Origin: Moringa oleifera
Lineage: Eukaryota; Streptophyta; Magnoliopsida; Brassicales; Moringaceae
Reading direction: 5' to 3'
Length of the DNA: 64,000 bases
NCBI GenBank assembly: GCA_021397835.1
Contig: JAJFZO010000747.1
Coordinates: 7,646,501-7,710,500, forward strand
Under the pieces are notes generated by a model. The model did no database searches. It was not told where the DNA came from and was given only the letters and a program-made list of their open reading frames with translations. Shown here piece after piece: positions 23,411 to 34,605 of the stretch. The position numbers were made by a program, and so were the translations under genes. Every line of letters starts with the position of its first letter. Position 1 is the first letter of the stretch.

Positions 23411-25740
23411 GGGCAGCTCCCTTGGCTTCTTCCACTTAGCTCTCTTGTGGGGCATTATTGGTTGTTACCCAAGAGCCAGCTCTGCAGCACTTAGGCCCAT
23501 CGATGATGAGCGATGGATGTTATAGCAAAATTGCCCTACATTTAACAACTTAAGCTAATCCTTATGGCTTGCACTTACATAATACCATAAGTACTCCTCT
23601 AGTAAGTAATTTACTTTTTCCATTTGTCCATTTGTCTACGGATGATTTGCTATGGAGAACTTAAGTTATGCTTCTTTCATGTTTATCAACATAGTTCAAA
23701 ATCTTCCCGTGAATTTGGCATCTCTATCACTCATATTGTCTTTTGACAACCTAAACAATTTAACAACATATTTGAAAAACATATCAGTGGCCACATTGGC
23801 TGGGTACACTCGAGTAATAGGAATAAATATAGCATACTTTGAAAACCTATCCATAATGACCATTATGGTGGATAGTCCCTTTTCTTTTGGGAAACCCATA
23901 ATCAAATCCATCAATATTGACTCCCATAAGTGCTCTAGAATGGGCAAAGGCTAAAGTAAGCCCGCCTCCTTCATTCGCACACTAAGCATGTGTAGACATA
24001 GGCCTCCACATCTTTCATTAACTTGGGCATTTATAGGTTCTCATTAGCAACATAAGCATTATCTCTACGCCTGGGTGACCTTCCCACAGCGGGTCATGGT
24101 TTTCGCTTAGCAATTGTCTGAGCCCATCAGACTTAGGCATAAGTAATCTGCCTCCTTTAGCATATAACAACCCATCCTTGATCCAATATCTTTAGATTAA
24201 GCCTTGCTCACCTCCTGCGTGAGTCGAAAATACTCAATATTTTCCCTAGCTACCGATTTTATTTGCTCGATTAACTTGTTCTGGACACTTGTCAGAGCAA
24301 TCACATAAGTTTGCACTTTTATGCAGCTTAGTGCATCAACAATAATGTTTTGTTTACTTGAGTTATGTTTCCACACGAAATCAAACTCTACCATAAACTC
24401 TTTCCATCTTCCTTATTTCAGAGATAGCTTTTTCTACCATCGAAAATAGGTATTAATGACATTGTCAGTAATTACCTTAAATTTTATCCCAACCAAGTAG
24501 TGACGCCATGTCCTAGGCAATGAACAATAACCATCATCTCCTTTTCATGGGTCGAATAACACAGCCCCACGTCCTTGAGTTTTTGACTCTCGAATGCTAT
24601 GGAGGGCCCATTTTGCACTAACACACCCCTGATTGTTCGACTGAAGGCATCTATGATTACCTTAAATGGCTCTTCAAAGCTAGGTAGGGACAATACTGGC
24701 TCTAAGACTATTGCTTGTTTCAATCCCTTAAAAGCCTTATTGTATTCGTCGATCCACACTTACGAGCTATCTTTATTTAGCTAGTCCATCAATGGGTTGC
24801 TCTTACTTGAATATCCTTTCATGAACCGTCTGTAATAGTTTGTAAGCCTAAGGAATGATCACAACTCAACAGCATTTCACGGGATTGGCCACTCAGTGAT
24901 GGCTTTCAATTTCCTTTCATCCATTTATATCTATCTATTCTCGACCTAATGCCTAAAGAATGGCACTTCTTACTTATAAAACTCTCATTTTGCCTTCTTT
25001 ATGTACAGCTCGTGTTCCTGCATCCACATCAATACTTTTAACAAGTGGTTTATGTGGTCATCTAAGATCTCACTATAGACGATAACGTCATTCAAGTAGA
25101 CTACCACAAACTTATCCAAAAACTCAAACAACACATCATTCATAACATTGCAAAAGGTATCTTCAAAGTTTTGATTGTATCCTTCTCTCGTAAGGACTCT
25201 CCGTGAGTCAAGGATCTTATCTCCTTTGAAGCATTTTTTAAGCCTTCTTATCCGCTTTTAACCGATTTGGATAAGCTTGAAGAGGTAATTTTCGTTTAGG
25301 ACTCTTCTTGAGCCTTATCTTCCCCTGAGCTTTCGAGATATACATCTCTTCCTTATCCTTTCATTGCCTTAACCTTCCTCCAGCTAGTAGCCACATCCTT
25401 CTTTGTAAAATATCTTTACTTGCTAGACTTTTTATCCATCCTAATCTAGACTTTTGAATTCTATCTTGTGTTCTCATCACTGGACATCTTTGCACCACTA
25501 TATGCTGGGTTGGTTTGAGGTGTCTCTGCCATTTTCCCCTTAAACGGGCTTGTGGGTCAGTTTGTGTGCTTTATCCCTCACTTCACGACATTTCTAACTC
25601 ATTAGTATATCTCGCCATTGTGAGTATGAAACTTAGCTTCTTTCCAAGTCTTTCGCATTTGTTTCCATATCTAATTTATGCATTTTGCCTTGCCAGTGTG
25701 GTTCGTTCGTGATTGTAGGTATAAGCATGGAGCAAGACAC
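23411..25740 (-). pseudogene. Ty3/gypsy pol remnant: reverse transcriptase, RNase H, integrase (minus strand)
   Basis: Reading right to left, domains are in the gypsy order RT, RNase H, integrase. RT (about 25200-24760) shows DKFVVVYLNDVIVYS with the catalytic YxDD box as YLND (25087-25098), so one metal-binding Asp is lost. RNase H (about 24760-24190) includes LKVIIDAFSRTIRGVLVQNG-like sequence with the STHEKEM motif and VDALS. Integrase (about 24190-23411) keeps a CLVC pair, the first Asp in MDLIMGFPK (about 23910), the second in SDRDAKFTGRF (about 23705) and the final Glu region (NGQMEKVN, about 23610). Several stops and frameshifts break it. The stretch 25260-25740 is probably more of the element but I cannot assign a domain. 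It lies inside a B array, opposite in strand to all gag-protease copies, and has no visible LTR. Confidence 0.85.
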
Positions 25741-27846
25741 ACCACACTTAAGCCTTGGCACTCAGATTTAAGGGCTTAACAAGCACTCCATACGAGCTAA
25801 ACCCTCACCATTGTCCCTTGATAAGCTGCCTAATGAGCGAGCCACAGAGCCACGAAGCCATGTCGCACACACCATGGGCACTAGAGGAAAACCACTGCTA
25901 CCCTTAACAGGCACAGCATGGGTAGAAAGGCCAGCGTGCAGCTGCACAAGGTGTACCTCCCAGGCCATAGGCACCCCGCACGTTATAGACCCTTGTCATT
26001 GTCTCTTAATAGACTATCTAACCAGTAAGCCAAAAGAGTCATGTTGTGCACACAATGAGCATGGGACGTAACGCACGACTGCCCCTAACAGGAATGGCAT
26101 GGGTAAAAGGCCCAATGTGTAGCCGCACTGGACACTCTAGCTAGGCCATAGGAGCCTCATGCGAGCCAAACCCTCGTTGTCATCCCTCAATACACTAGCC
26201 AACGAGCAAACTAAAGGAGTTGCATCACATGCACCATACGCACAAGAGTCAAGCCACGACTGCCCCAACAAGCACAACATGGGTGGCAAGCCCAGCGTGT
26301 AGCTGTAGAGGGTGCACTAGCCTTGTTATGTAGTAAGCCCAGTGTGTCACTGCACTGGACATGCCAGCAAAGCGATGGGTGCCCCATATCAACCAGACCC
26401 TAGTGGCTATCCCTTGATTCATTACACAGCAAATGAGCCAACAATATTGTGTCACATGGACCATGGGCATGGTAGGTAGGCCATGGCCGCCCATAACTGG
26501 CTCAACATGGGCAGTTGGCCCAGTGTGCTGTCACACAGGGCATGCTAGTTATGCCATGAGTGCCTCATGCGAGCTAAATCCTTATCACTATCCTTTGATA
26601 GATAGCACAACAAGCGAGCCATGGGGGCTATGTTGCACAAACCATAGGCATAACAAGTAGGCCACGGCTACCCCCAGCAAGCATGGCATGGGTAAAAGAC
26701 TGTGTGTTATCGCAAGGGGCACCCTAGTCTCGCGATGGGCACATATCATAAGCAAACACTCATCACTGTTCCTCTGTAGATTACCCAACAAGCGAGCTTA
26801 GGGAGCCGCATTGCACTGACCATTGGCTCTAGAGGCAGCCCACAGTTGCCCCTAGTAGGCATGGCATGGGTGAAAAGCCCACTGTGTTGCCATAGAGGGC
26901 TTACCAACTAGGCTAAGGGCGCCATTTAAGGATGTTAAAAGAGCCGCCTTGCAACTAGACTGTCGTTGCTATCACTCTATAGACCGCCGAATGAGCATGC
27001 TAAACGAGCCGCTCGCAAGGATGGTGGTCATGATAGGCAAGCCACGGCTACCCGAACAGGCATGGTGTGGATGTAAGGCCAGTGTACGAATGTAGAGGGC
27101 ATGCCAACTAGGCCAAAAGGGCCTCATGTGAGCTAAAGCCTCATCGCTGTCCCTTGATAGATTACCAGCAAACGTGCTAAGGGAGCCGCATCGCGTGGAC
27201 CGTGGACATGAGAGGCAAGCCATAATTTCGTTGTCACTTGATAGATGCCCAATGAGCCGTCTCGTAAGGATGGCCGCCATGGGAGGTAAGCAACAGCTGC
27301 CCTAACAGGCATAGTGTGGGAGTATAAAGGGCATTGCAGCTAGGCCAAAGGGGTCCCACGTGGGCAAGACCCTTATCGCTATCCCTTTGATTGGCTGCCC
27401 AGCAAGTGTGCCAAGGGAGCCTCGTCACATGGACCATGGACATAGGAGGCAAGCCATGACTTCGCTGTCACTCGATAAACTACCAATGAGCATGCCAAGG
27501 GAGTCATCTTGTAAGGACTATAGCCATGGGAGGCAAGGCACGGTTGCCCCAATAGGCATGGTATGGACAAAAGGCCAGCATGCTAGTGCAGAAGGCAAGC
27601 CAGCTAAGCTAAGTGGGACCCATGTGAGCTAAAGCCTCGTCTTTGTCCCTTAATAGACTGCCTAGCAAGCTTGCCAAAGGAGTTGCATCGCATGGACCAT
27701 GGGCACAGAAGGCAAACCACGGCTGCCCCTAGTAGGCACAATATAGGGGGAAGGCTTACCATGCAGCCACGCAGGACATGCAAGCGAGGCCAAGGGTGTC
27801 CCATGCAAGCCAAATCATCATATTGAACCCTCGATAGATTGCTAAG
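25741..27846 (+). repeat. IGS subrepeat array, B subtype, about 11-12 units
   Basis: Continuation of the B array after the pol remnant; the first clear unit resumes at about 25765 and the anchor TCCCTTGATAAGCTGCC is at 25816. It includes a local higher-order repeat (26965-27625). It ends within a unit (CGATAGATTGCTAAGTAAG) that joins 25S sequence at 27847. Confidence 0.86.
26965..27625 (+). repeat. Local higher-order repeat, ~248-bp period, about 2.7 copies
   Basis: The diagnostic junction TCGTAAGGATGG..CCATGGGAGGCAAGC recurs at 27013, 27262 and 27509 (spacing 249 and 247). Each period is one shortened unit fused to one fuller unit of the B repeat; the joint GCCATGACTTCGCTGTCAC at 27219 and 27452 marks the fusion. 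Confidence 0.7.
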
Positions 27847-29325
27847 TAAGTTTGTAAAATGGATCCATAACGTTGAAGGATTGGCTCTAAGGGCTGGTCA
27901 CATGGGTCTTAATCTTGAACCCATCAGTTGTCAATAGATTGCTTGAGCTGCTCTTGCTGTGAGCGTGGGTCATCTCGTGTTGGCTAGGGGATGGACTAGG
28001 AATAGTTCCTTTGTAGGCCTTCCCTGAGTGCCAAACAACTAACTCAAAACTAGTACGGACAAGGGAAATCTGATTGTTTAATTAAAACAAAGCATTGCGA
28101 TGGCCCCTACGGATGCTCATAAAATGTTATTTATGCCTAGTGTTTTGAATGTCAAAGTGAAGAACTTCAACCAAGCATAGGTAAATGGCGGGAGTAACTA
28201 TGGCTCTCTTAATGTGGCCAAATGCCTCATCACATAATTAATGATGCTTATGAATGGATTAACAAAATTCCCATAATCCTTATTTACTATTTAGCAAAAT
28301 CACAACCAAGGGAATAAGCTTGGTAGAATTAATAAGAAAAGAAGAACTTGTTAAGCTTGACTCTAATCTAACTTTGTGAAATGAGTTGAGAGGTGTAGGA
28401 TAAGGGGGTGCCAAAAATGGCAAAAGTGAAATACCATTACTTTTAATGTTGTTTTACTTATTGCATGATCGAATGTGGGGCATCGCCCCTCTTTTTGGAC
28501 CCAAGGCTGACCTTAGCTTGCCAATTCGAGCAAAAGAAATTATTGAGTAGAGAGTTGGCTAGGGCAGCACATCTGTTAAAAGATAATGGAGGTGTTCTTA
28601 GACGAGATCAGCAAGAACAGAAATCTTATGTTGAGCAAAAGGGTAATAGTTCATTTAATTCTGATTTCTAACATAGATACGAACCATAAAAGCATGGCTT
28701 ATCGATCCTTTAGACCTTTGAAATTTGAAGCTAGAGGTGTCAGAAAAATTACCACAAGGATAACTAGCTTGTGGTAACCAAGCATTCAAAGCAACGTTTC
28801 TTTTTCATCCTTCAATGTTGGCTTTTCTTATTATTGTGAAGTAAAATTCACTAAGTGTTAGATTATTCACCCTCTAATAAAGAACGTGAGTTGGGTTTAA
28901 ATTATCATGAGACAAGTTAGTTTTACCTTACTAATGCCTACTTTCACGATAGTAATTTAGCCTAGTACGAGAGGAACAAATGATTCGCATAATTGGTCAT
29001 CAAGCTTGGCTAAAAAGCTAGTGGCACAAAGTTACCATACATTAAATTATGACTAAATGCCTTTAATTCAGAATTTGAGCTAAAAGCGATAATACATGTT
29101 ATTAGTCAGAGGGCCTCTAAGCCCTCAAAGGCATGTGTTGTTAGCCAAGCCTACACGATAAAAAAGTCTCGCATGCCACCTTAATGTATGATTCCTACTG
29201 AGTGATAGGAAGAATCTTTTACAGACAACTTAAATATGTGACAGCATATTGTAAGTGCTAGAGTGACCTTGCTACCACAATCCACTAAGATTCATCCCTT
29301 TGTCACTTCAATTCGTCCCTCCCCC
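27847..29325 (+). rRNA. 25S rRNA pseudogene fragment, 3' part with intact 3' end
   Basis: Begins at AAGTTTGTAAAATGGATCC (25S GGCAAAATGGATCCGTAAC region), joined to a B subrepeat. It continues through GCATTGCGATGGCCCC (28091), TGAATGTCAAAGTGAAGAA (28147), GAAATGAGTTGAGAGGTGT (28378), GATCCTTTAGACCTTTGAAA (28704), a sarcin-ricin loop with unchanged core AGTACGAGAGGAAC (28974-28987), and the 3' end GTCCCTCCCCC near 29325. It is among the better-preserved copies, but the 5' two-fifths are absent and scattered transitions remain. IGS-start sequence follows in the normal order. Confidence 0.92.
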
Positions 29326-29588
29326 AACCTCATAATAATTGTCCCTTTGTTTTGGACCATTAATACTACAAGATCTGAAATCGTCCTTTGAATTAAAGAT
29401 CATAGTAAACAAGGAAAGCCCCTTACACTTGTAATGAATGAGAAATACCATGGAAAACATATGGAAAAATATCTAGAAGCCAAGGAGAACCAAATGTTGC
29501 TCTAAAGAAAATAATAAAACTTTGTCCATCATCACTATGTCCCTCGGGTGTGTGCCCAGCAAGTGTGCCAAAAGCACAAAGTGCATGG
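29326..29588 (+). other. IGS start downstream of 25S (copy 3)
   Basis: Matches 3678-3944 (GACCATTAATACTACAAGATC; GAAAATAATAAAACTTTGTCC at about 29506) and again becomes an A-type subrepeat (GTCCCTCGGGTGTGTGCCC at 29539) that is interrupted by the gag segment. Confidence 0.75.
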
Positions 29589-30955
29589 GCAAGGATTAAT
29601 TACTTCCTTGCAATACGGCTTGGGTTATAACGAAGTCCCTCAACGAGCTGAAGCACATGGGTTTTGTGTGAAAGTATGTGAAAGAATTCAGTTCAATAAT
29701 GTTGCACATCAAAAACATGTCTAAGATGGGCAAACTTTTTAATTTTGTCTCTAGGCTACAGCCTTGGGCATAATTGGAGCTAGGGAGGCAAGGCATGAAA
29801 GATTTACTCATTGTTTTTGCAACTACGCATAACTTAGTGGATTTCAAGCACAATAAGTACACTGTAAGAGATGGTACCAATGGGAAGTCCAAGAAAAAGA
29901 AAGCAGAAACTTCTTGCGACAAGTGTCAGAGCAATTTTCCTTCATGAACAAAAGGGAAATGTGCTATTTTTACTAGTTGCTTCTTATGCAGCGGTCTTCA
30001 TCAAGCGTAAGAGTGCCCTAAAAAGGAAAGGTGAATGCTTTCATTGCAGATGAGGGTAATCAAGAGGAGGATGTAGAAGAAACACCCACATGGGTGAATT
30101 CCTTCTAACCTCTAAACACGATCACAACCAAGACTGCACACCCAAGGTTGATGTACGTGCTAGTAAGGATTGGTGGGGTTGAAGTGTTAGCATTGTTGGA
30201 TACAGGAGCTACAAATAATTTTATGGCAGAGAGAATAATGGCAAGGCTTGGTTTAAAGCCTTCTCAAATCATAGCAAGGATAAAGACTATAAACATAGAA
30301 GCTGAGTTAGTTCATGGGGTGGCCACAATAACATTGGAATTAGAGAGCTGGTGAGGTGATGTCATGCTCATGCTCATATCACTTGATGATTACAAGAGGC
30401 TTTTAGAATTGGATTTATTTGAGGTAATAAAAGGCCTTCTTAATACCTCACATTGATGGCTTAATGGTGATGGAAGAGCATCAACTTGTTTCATTATGAC
30501 CATTAGCTACTTAAGTTCAATAGCTAAGAAAATGGGAATGAAGTTTGAGGGGTTAAAATAACTTAAGGCATATATGAATAAAAAGAAGACTACACTAGAT
30601 TGTTGCATCGAGATGACTTTAATGAAGACATCGAGTTCTTTAGGTAGGGGTGGTTTATCAACCCCGTGACTTATGGGTTCGTAAAGTCTTGGCATGGAAT
30701 GACTTTGCCTTATGCTAAGCTAAGAAAATCTGAAGTTGGCTGTGTGATGGCAAGGTGATATCAACAAGCTATGGGTGGTAAGATGGCACTATAAAGGCAT
30801 GGCATGGATGCTCGAGGGCCTAGCCCAAATGATGCCATAGGTTATATCATGAACGAGTGCTGACACATGACTAAAGTTGCTCAAGGGAATAGCCAACTCA
30901 CTAAGGGTGTTTGGGAAGTCCTTGAGGCATGAGTCACAAGAGATGGCTCATGGGG
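29589..30955 (+). pseudogene. Ty3/gypsy gag-protease remnant, copy 3
   Basis: Third copy of the IGS-embedded segment, here in the expected order 25S 3' end, IGS start, gag, protease. The zinc knuckle CFLCSGLHQA*EC keeps the C-x2-C-x4-H-x4-C spacing but has a TAA inside it (about 30007). The protease frame 30148-30354 keeps LDTGA (30196-30210) and ends at TGA 30352-30354, after a Trp codon (TGG) that is TAG in copies 1 and 2. A frameshift follows near the DYKRLLELDLF region (about 30390). Instead of A-type subrepeats, the right side passes through about 75 bp of unassigned sequence into a 25S fragment at about 31030. Confidence 0.82.
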
Positions 30956-31029
30956 ATTGGACATGGTGCGAGGCACTTAGCAAGTCAGTGAGCAGAACAT
31001 GCAAATAAAGGGCATGGGCTTCCTATCAG

Positions 31030-31803
31030 TAGGATGGCATAGTGATCGTTACAAACCTTGGGGCACAAGCCTAGGCAGAGCGACTATCAGTGCAAATCTT
31101 AGTTCAAATGAGAACTTTAAAGGCCAAAAAGGGGAAAGCTTCCATGTGGGTGGCACTTGCACAATCAGAAGAGACAGTGAAAGCCCATCGAATATCGCCT
31201 CGATGCAAGCTTCAAAAGAAAATCTAATTAAAATTTTGAAATCAAGATGTGGCGACTCATGGTAATGTTAGGGAGCTTAGAGACGTCGATGGAGCCTCAA
31301 GAATAGTTATCTTTTTTATTTAACAACCTGTCCACCCTGAAAATGGTTCAGCTGAAGAGTCTTCCATGCTTGGTCGTACTTATGACTGCATCAGGTCCCT
31401 AAGGTGAATAGCTTGTGGCTGATGGAATAATGTAGCCAAAGAAGTCAGTAAAATGGGATCTTAACCCTGGGAAAATGATTGGCTCTGACAGCTGGGCACG
31501 GGGGTCCTAATACCAAATTCATTGGCTATCGCCAACTACTCAAACTGCTTCCGCGATGAGAGTGGACCATTGCGAGCTTGTTGAGGATGAATTGGGAATG
31601 GCTCCTTTGGAGGCCATCCCTAAATGTTGAGCACCCAACTCAAAACTGGTATAGACTAAGCTAATAAGACTATTTAATTAAAACAAAGCATTACGATGCT
31701 CCCTAAGGATGCTCATGCAATGTGGTTTCTATCCAATGCTTTGAATGTCGAAGTGAAGAAATTCAACCAAGCGTATGTAAATTCAGGAGCAACTACGACT
31801 CTT

Positions 31804-31839
<36 letters not shown>

Positions 31840-32166
31840 TGCACATGAATGGATTAACAACATTCCCACTGTCCATGTCTATTATCCAACAAAATCACAG
31901 CCAAAGGAATAAGCTTGGTAGAATCAATAGGGAAAGAAGGCTCTATTGAACTTGACTCTAGTTTGATTTCCTGAAATGACTTGAGAGGTTTAAGATAAGT
32001 CAGAGCCAAAAATGATAAAAGTCAAATACCATCTTTTAACATCGTTTTACTTGTTCCATGAATTAGAGGTGAGGTGTTGCCCCCTTTTTTGGACCTAAAG
32101 CTAACCTTGGTTGGTTAATCTGGGTGAAAGACATTGTTAAGTAAAGAGTTTGGTTAGGGTAGCACA
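31030..32166 (+). rRNA. 25S rRNA pseudogene fragment, central part
   Basis: Starts in the GTAGGATGGCATAGTGATCG region (25S GAGTAGGAGGGCGCGGCGGTCG). It runs through AAATGAGAACTTTAAAGGCC (31107), AGTTATCTTTTTTATTTAAC (31305), CCGCGATGAGAGTGG (31550), GACTCTTTTAAGGTAGCC (31797) and GAAATGACTTGAGAGG (31973). It ends at TTAGGGTAGCACATG (about 32166), within some tens of bases of the 25S position where the 16977-18917 copy is cut. After it comes a piece of A-type subrepeat (TCCCTCGCGTGTGTGCCCAG) and the fourth gag copy, with no 25S 3' end or IGS start. Confidence 0.9.
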
Positions 32167-32222
32167 TGTCTATATCCCTCGCGTGTGTGCCCAGCAGGTG
32201 TGTTGCAAGTAAAATGCCTATG

Positions 32223-33480
32223 GGTAAGGATCAATTCCTTCCTTGTAACACGGCTTGGGTTGCAACGAAGTCTCTTGAAGAGTTGAAGCACATCAACTCT
32301 ATGCGAGAATATGTAAAAGAATTAGTTTGATAATGTTAGACATTAAAAACATGTCCACAGAGGACAAGCATTTTAATTTTATCTCTAGGCTACAACCCTG
32401 GGCACAATCGGAGTTAAGGAGGTAAGGCATGAAAGACTTGCTTGTTGTGTTCGTGATTATGGATAGCTTAGTGGATTTCAAGCACAACAAGAACACTGAA
32501 AAAGATGGTATCAATGGCAAGTCCAAGAAGAAAGCAAAAAGTTCTTGCGATAAGTCTAGGAGCAACTCTCATAAATGATCTAAGGGGAAATTTGCTAACT
32601 TTAGTGGTTGATTCTTGTGTGATGGTCCTCATCGAGCACAGAAGTGGCTAAAAAGAGAAAAGCTAAATGCTTTGACTGCAGAGGATGACAATCAAGAGGA
32701 CGATGCAAAGGAAACACCCGTTAAGGTGAATCCTCTCTAATTATTAAAAATGATCACAACCAAGAATGCACACCCAAGGTTGATGTGCATGCCAATAAGG
32801 ATTTGTAAGGTGTTGAAGTGTTAGTGTTGTTAGATATGGGTGCTACAAATAGTTTTCTGGCAGAGAAAATGGTGGCAAGGCTTGGTTTAAAGTCTTCTCC
32901 AATCATAAAAAGGATAAAGACTGTGAACACAAAAGCTGAAGGGTGGCCACAATGACATTGGAGTTAAGGAGTTGGTGAGGTGATGTCAAGCTCATGGTCG
33001 TGTCGCTCGATGACTACGAGATGATTTTAGGATTGGATTTCTTTGAAGCAACAAAGGCCTTCTTAATGCCTCACATTGATGGCTTAATGGTGATGGAGGA
33101 GGCAACACCTTATTTCATTAAGACCATTAGTTGCTTGGGTTCAGTAGCTAAGGAAATGGGAGCAAAGTTCAAAGGCTTGAAGCAACTCAAACTAGATTTG
33201 AATAAAGAGAAGACTACCCCAGATATTTTCCTTGAGAAGATTGCAACAAGGACATATCGCTCTTTTGGTGGGGGTGGTTCATTAACGTTATGACGACTCG
33301 TGGGTTGACGAACTCTTGGCATGGGTGGACCTTGAGCCATGCCAAGCTAAGAAAGTACGAACTTGGATGTGTGATGGCAAGGTGATATTAATAAGCTATG
33401 GGTGGTAAGGTGGCATGGTAAAGGCATGGCATGGATGCTCTGGGCCCTAGCCCAAGTGATGCATGGGTCACAAGATATGG
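32223..33480 (+). pseudogene. Ty3/gypsy gag-protease remnant, copy 4
   Basis: Fourth copy. The gag part shows MREYVKE-like sequence near 32298 and the DIKNMS stretch near 32340. The zinc knuckle is damaged: the first Cys codon is TGA and the last is TGG (Trp) in *FLCDGPHRAQKW. The protease active site reads LDMGA (32830-32844), so Thr of Asp-Thr-Gly is Met. The stop common to all copies is TGA 32976-32978. The downstream stretch 32994-33293 is open for 99 codons, contains MILGLDFFEATKAF and is the best-preserved form of that region. It runs into A-type subrepeats at about 33480. Confidence 0.82.
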
Positions 33481-34605
33481 TCCAAGTCCAATGACTGTTC
33501 CATGAGCACTGTGTCGCTTGGTCCATCAGCATGGAAGGCAAACCTTAGCTGCCCCCACTAGGCATGACAAGAGTACAAGGCCCAAACCGTAGAAGGCGAG
33601 CCAGCCAAGCCAAGGGTGCCCCATGCGAGTGTGGCATAAGCGTTGTGTTGCCCGGTCCATGGGTATAGGAGGCAAGCCACAACAATACCCAACAGGCACG
33701 GCATGGACACAAGGCCCAGTGTGCGGCTAAACAACGTGCCCAAACCAAGCCAAGGGCGCCTTACGCAAGCAAGCCCTTTGTCGTTACATCCTTTGATTGT
33801 GGGTCAATAAGGGTGCCATGAGCATCATGTCACCTGGTCCATTGGCATGGAAGGTAAGCCATGGCTGCCTCCAGCAGGGACAACATTGGCACAAGGCCTA
33901 GCATGCAGTCACACAAGGCATGCCAACAAAGGTAAGGTTGCCCTACATAAGCCGACCTTTTGTCTCTATGTCCCTTGATCATGTGCCATGCGAGCCATAA
34001 CTACGAGTGTCGCATATCCTAGTCCATGGGCATGGGAGGCAAGCCATAATTACCCTCAATAGGCATGACATGGGTGCAAGGCCTAGTGTGCGGCCACACA
34101 AGGCGCACTAGCCAAGTTAAAGGTACCCCTTATGAGCTAGCCCCTCGTCGTTATATTCTTTGATATTGTGCCCAGTGAGCATGCCATGTGCGCCACATCA
34201 CTTGGTCCATGGGAATGGGAAGTAAGCCACAGTTATCTACAGCAAGTGTGGCATGAAGCAAGGAGTTACATGTGGTTGTATAGGGCACGCTTATGAAGCC
34301 AAAGGTGCCTTACGCGAGCCTGCCCCTCGTTGCTATGTTCCTCAATCATGTACCTAGCAAGTGTGCCATGAGCATCGCGTGGTAAAGATCATAGGCACGA
34401 GAGGCAAGCCACGGCTGCCCTAAATTGGCAAAACTTAGGCAAAAGGCCTAATGTGCTATCGTAAAGGGCGCGCTAGCAAAGCTAAAGATGCCCCCACAAG
34501 TTAGCCCCTCATCACTACATCCCTGGATCGTATGCCTAACGAGCATGCCACGATTCATCATGTCAGTTAGTCCATGGGCATGAGAGGTAAGCCATGGCTT
34601 TCGTT
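33481..34605 (+). repeat. IGS subrepeat array, A subtype, about 6 units
   Basis: Short A-type array following gag-protease copy 4; anchors near 33787, 33970, 34150, 34332 and 34519. The last unit is cut at GCCATGGCTTTCGTTG, where 25S sequence starts (34606). Confidence 0.86.
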
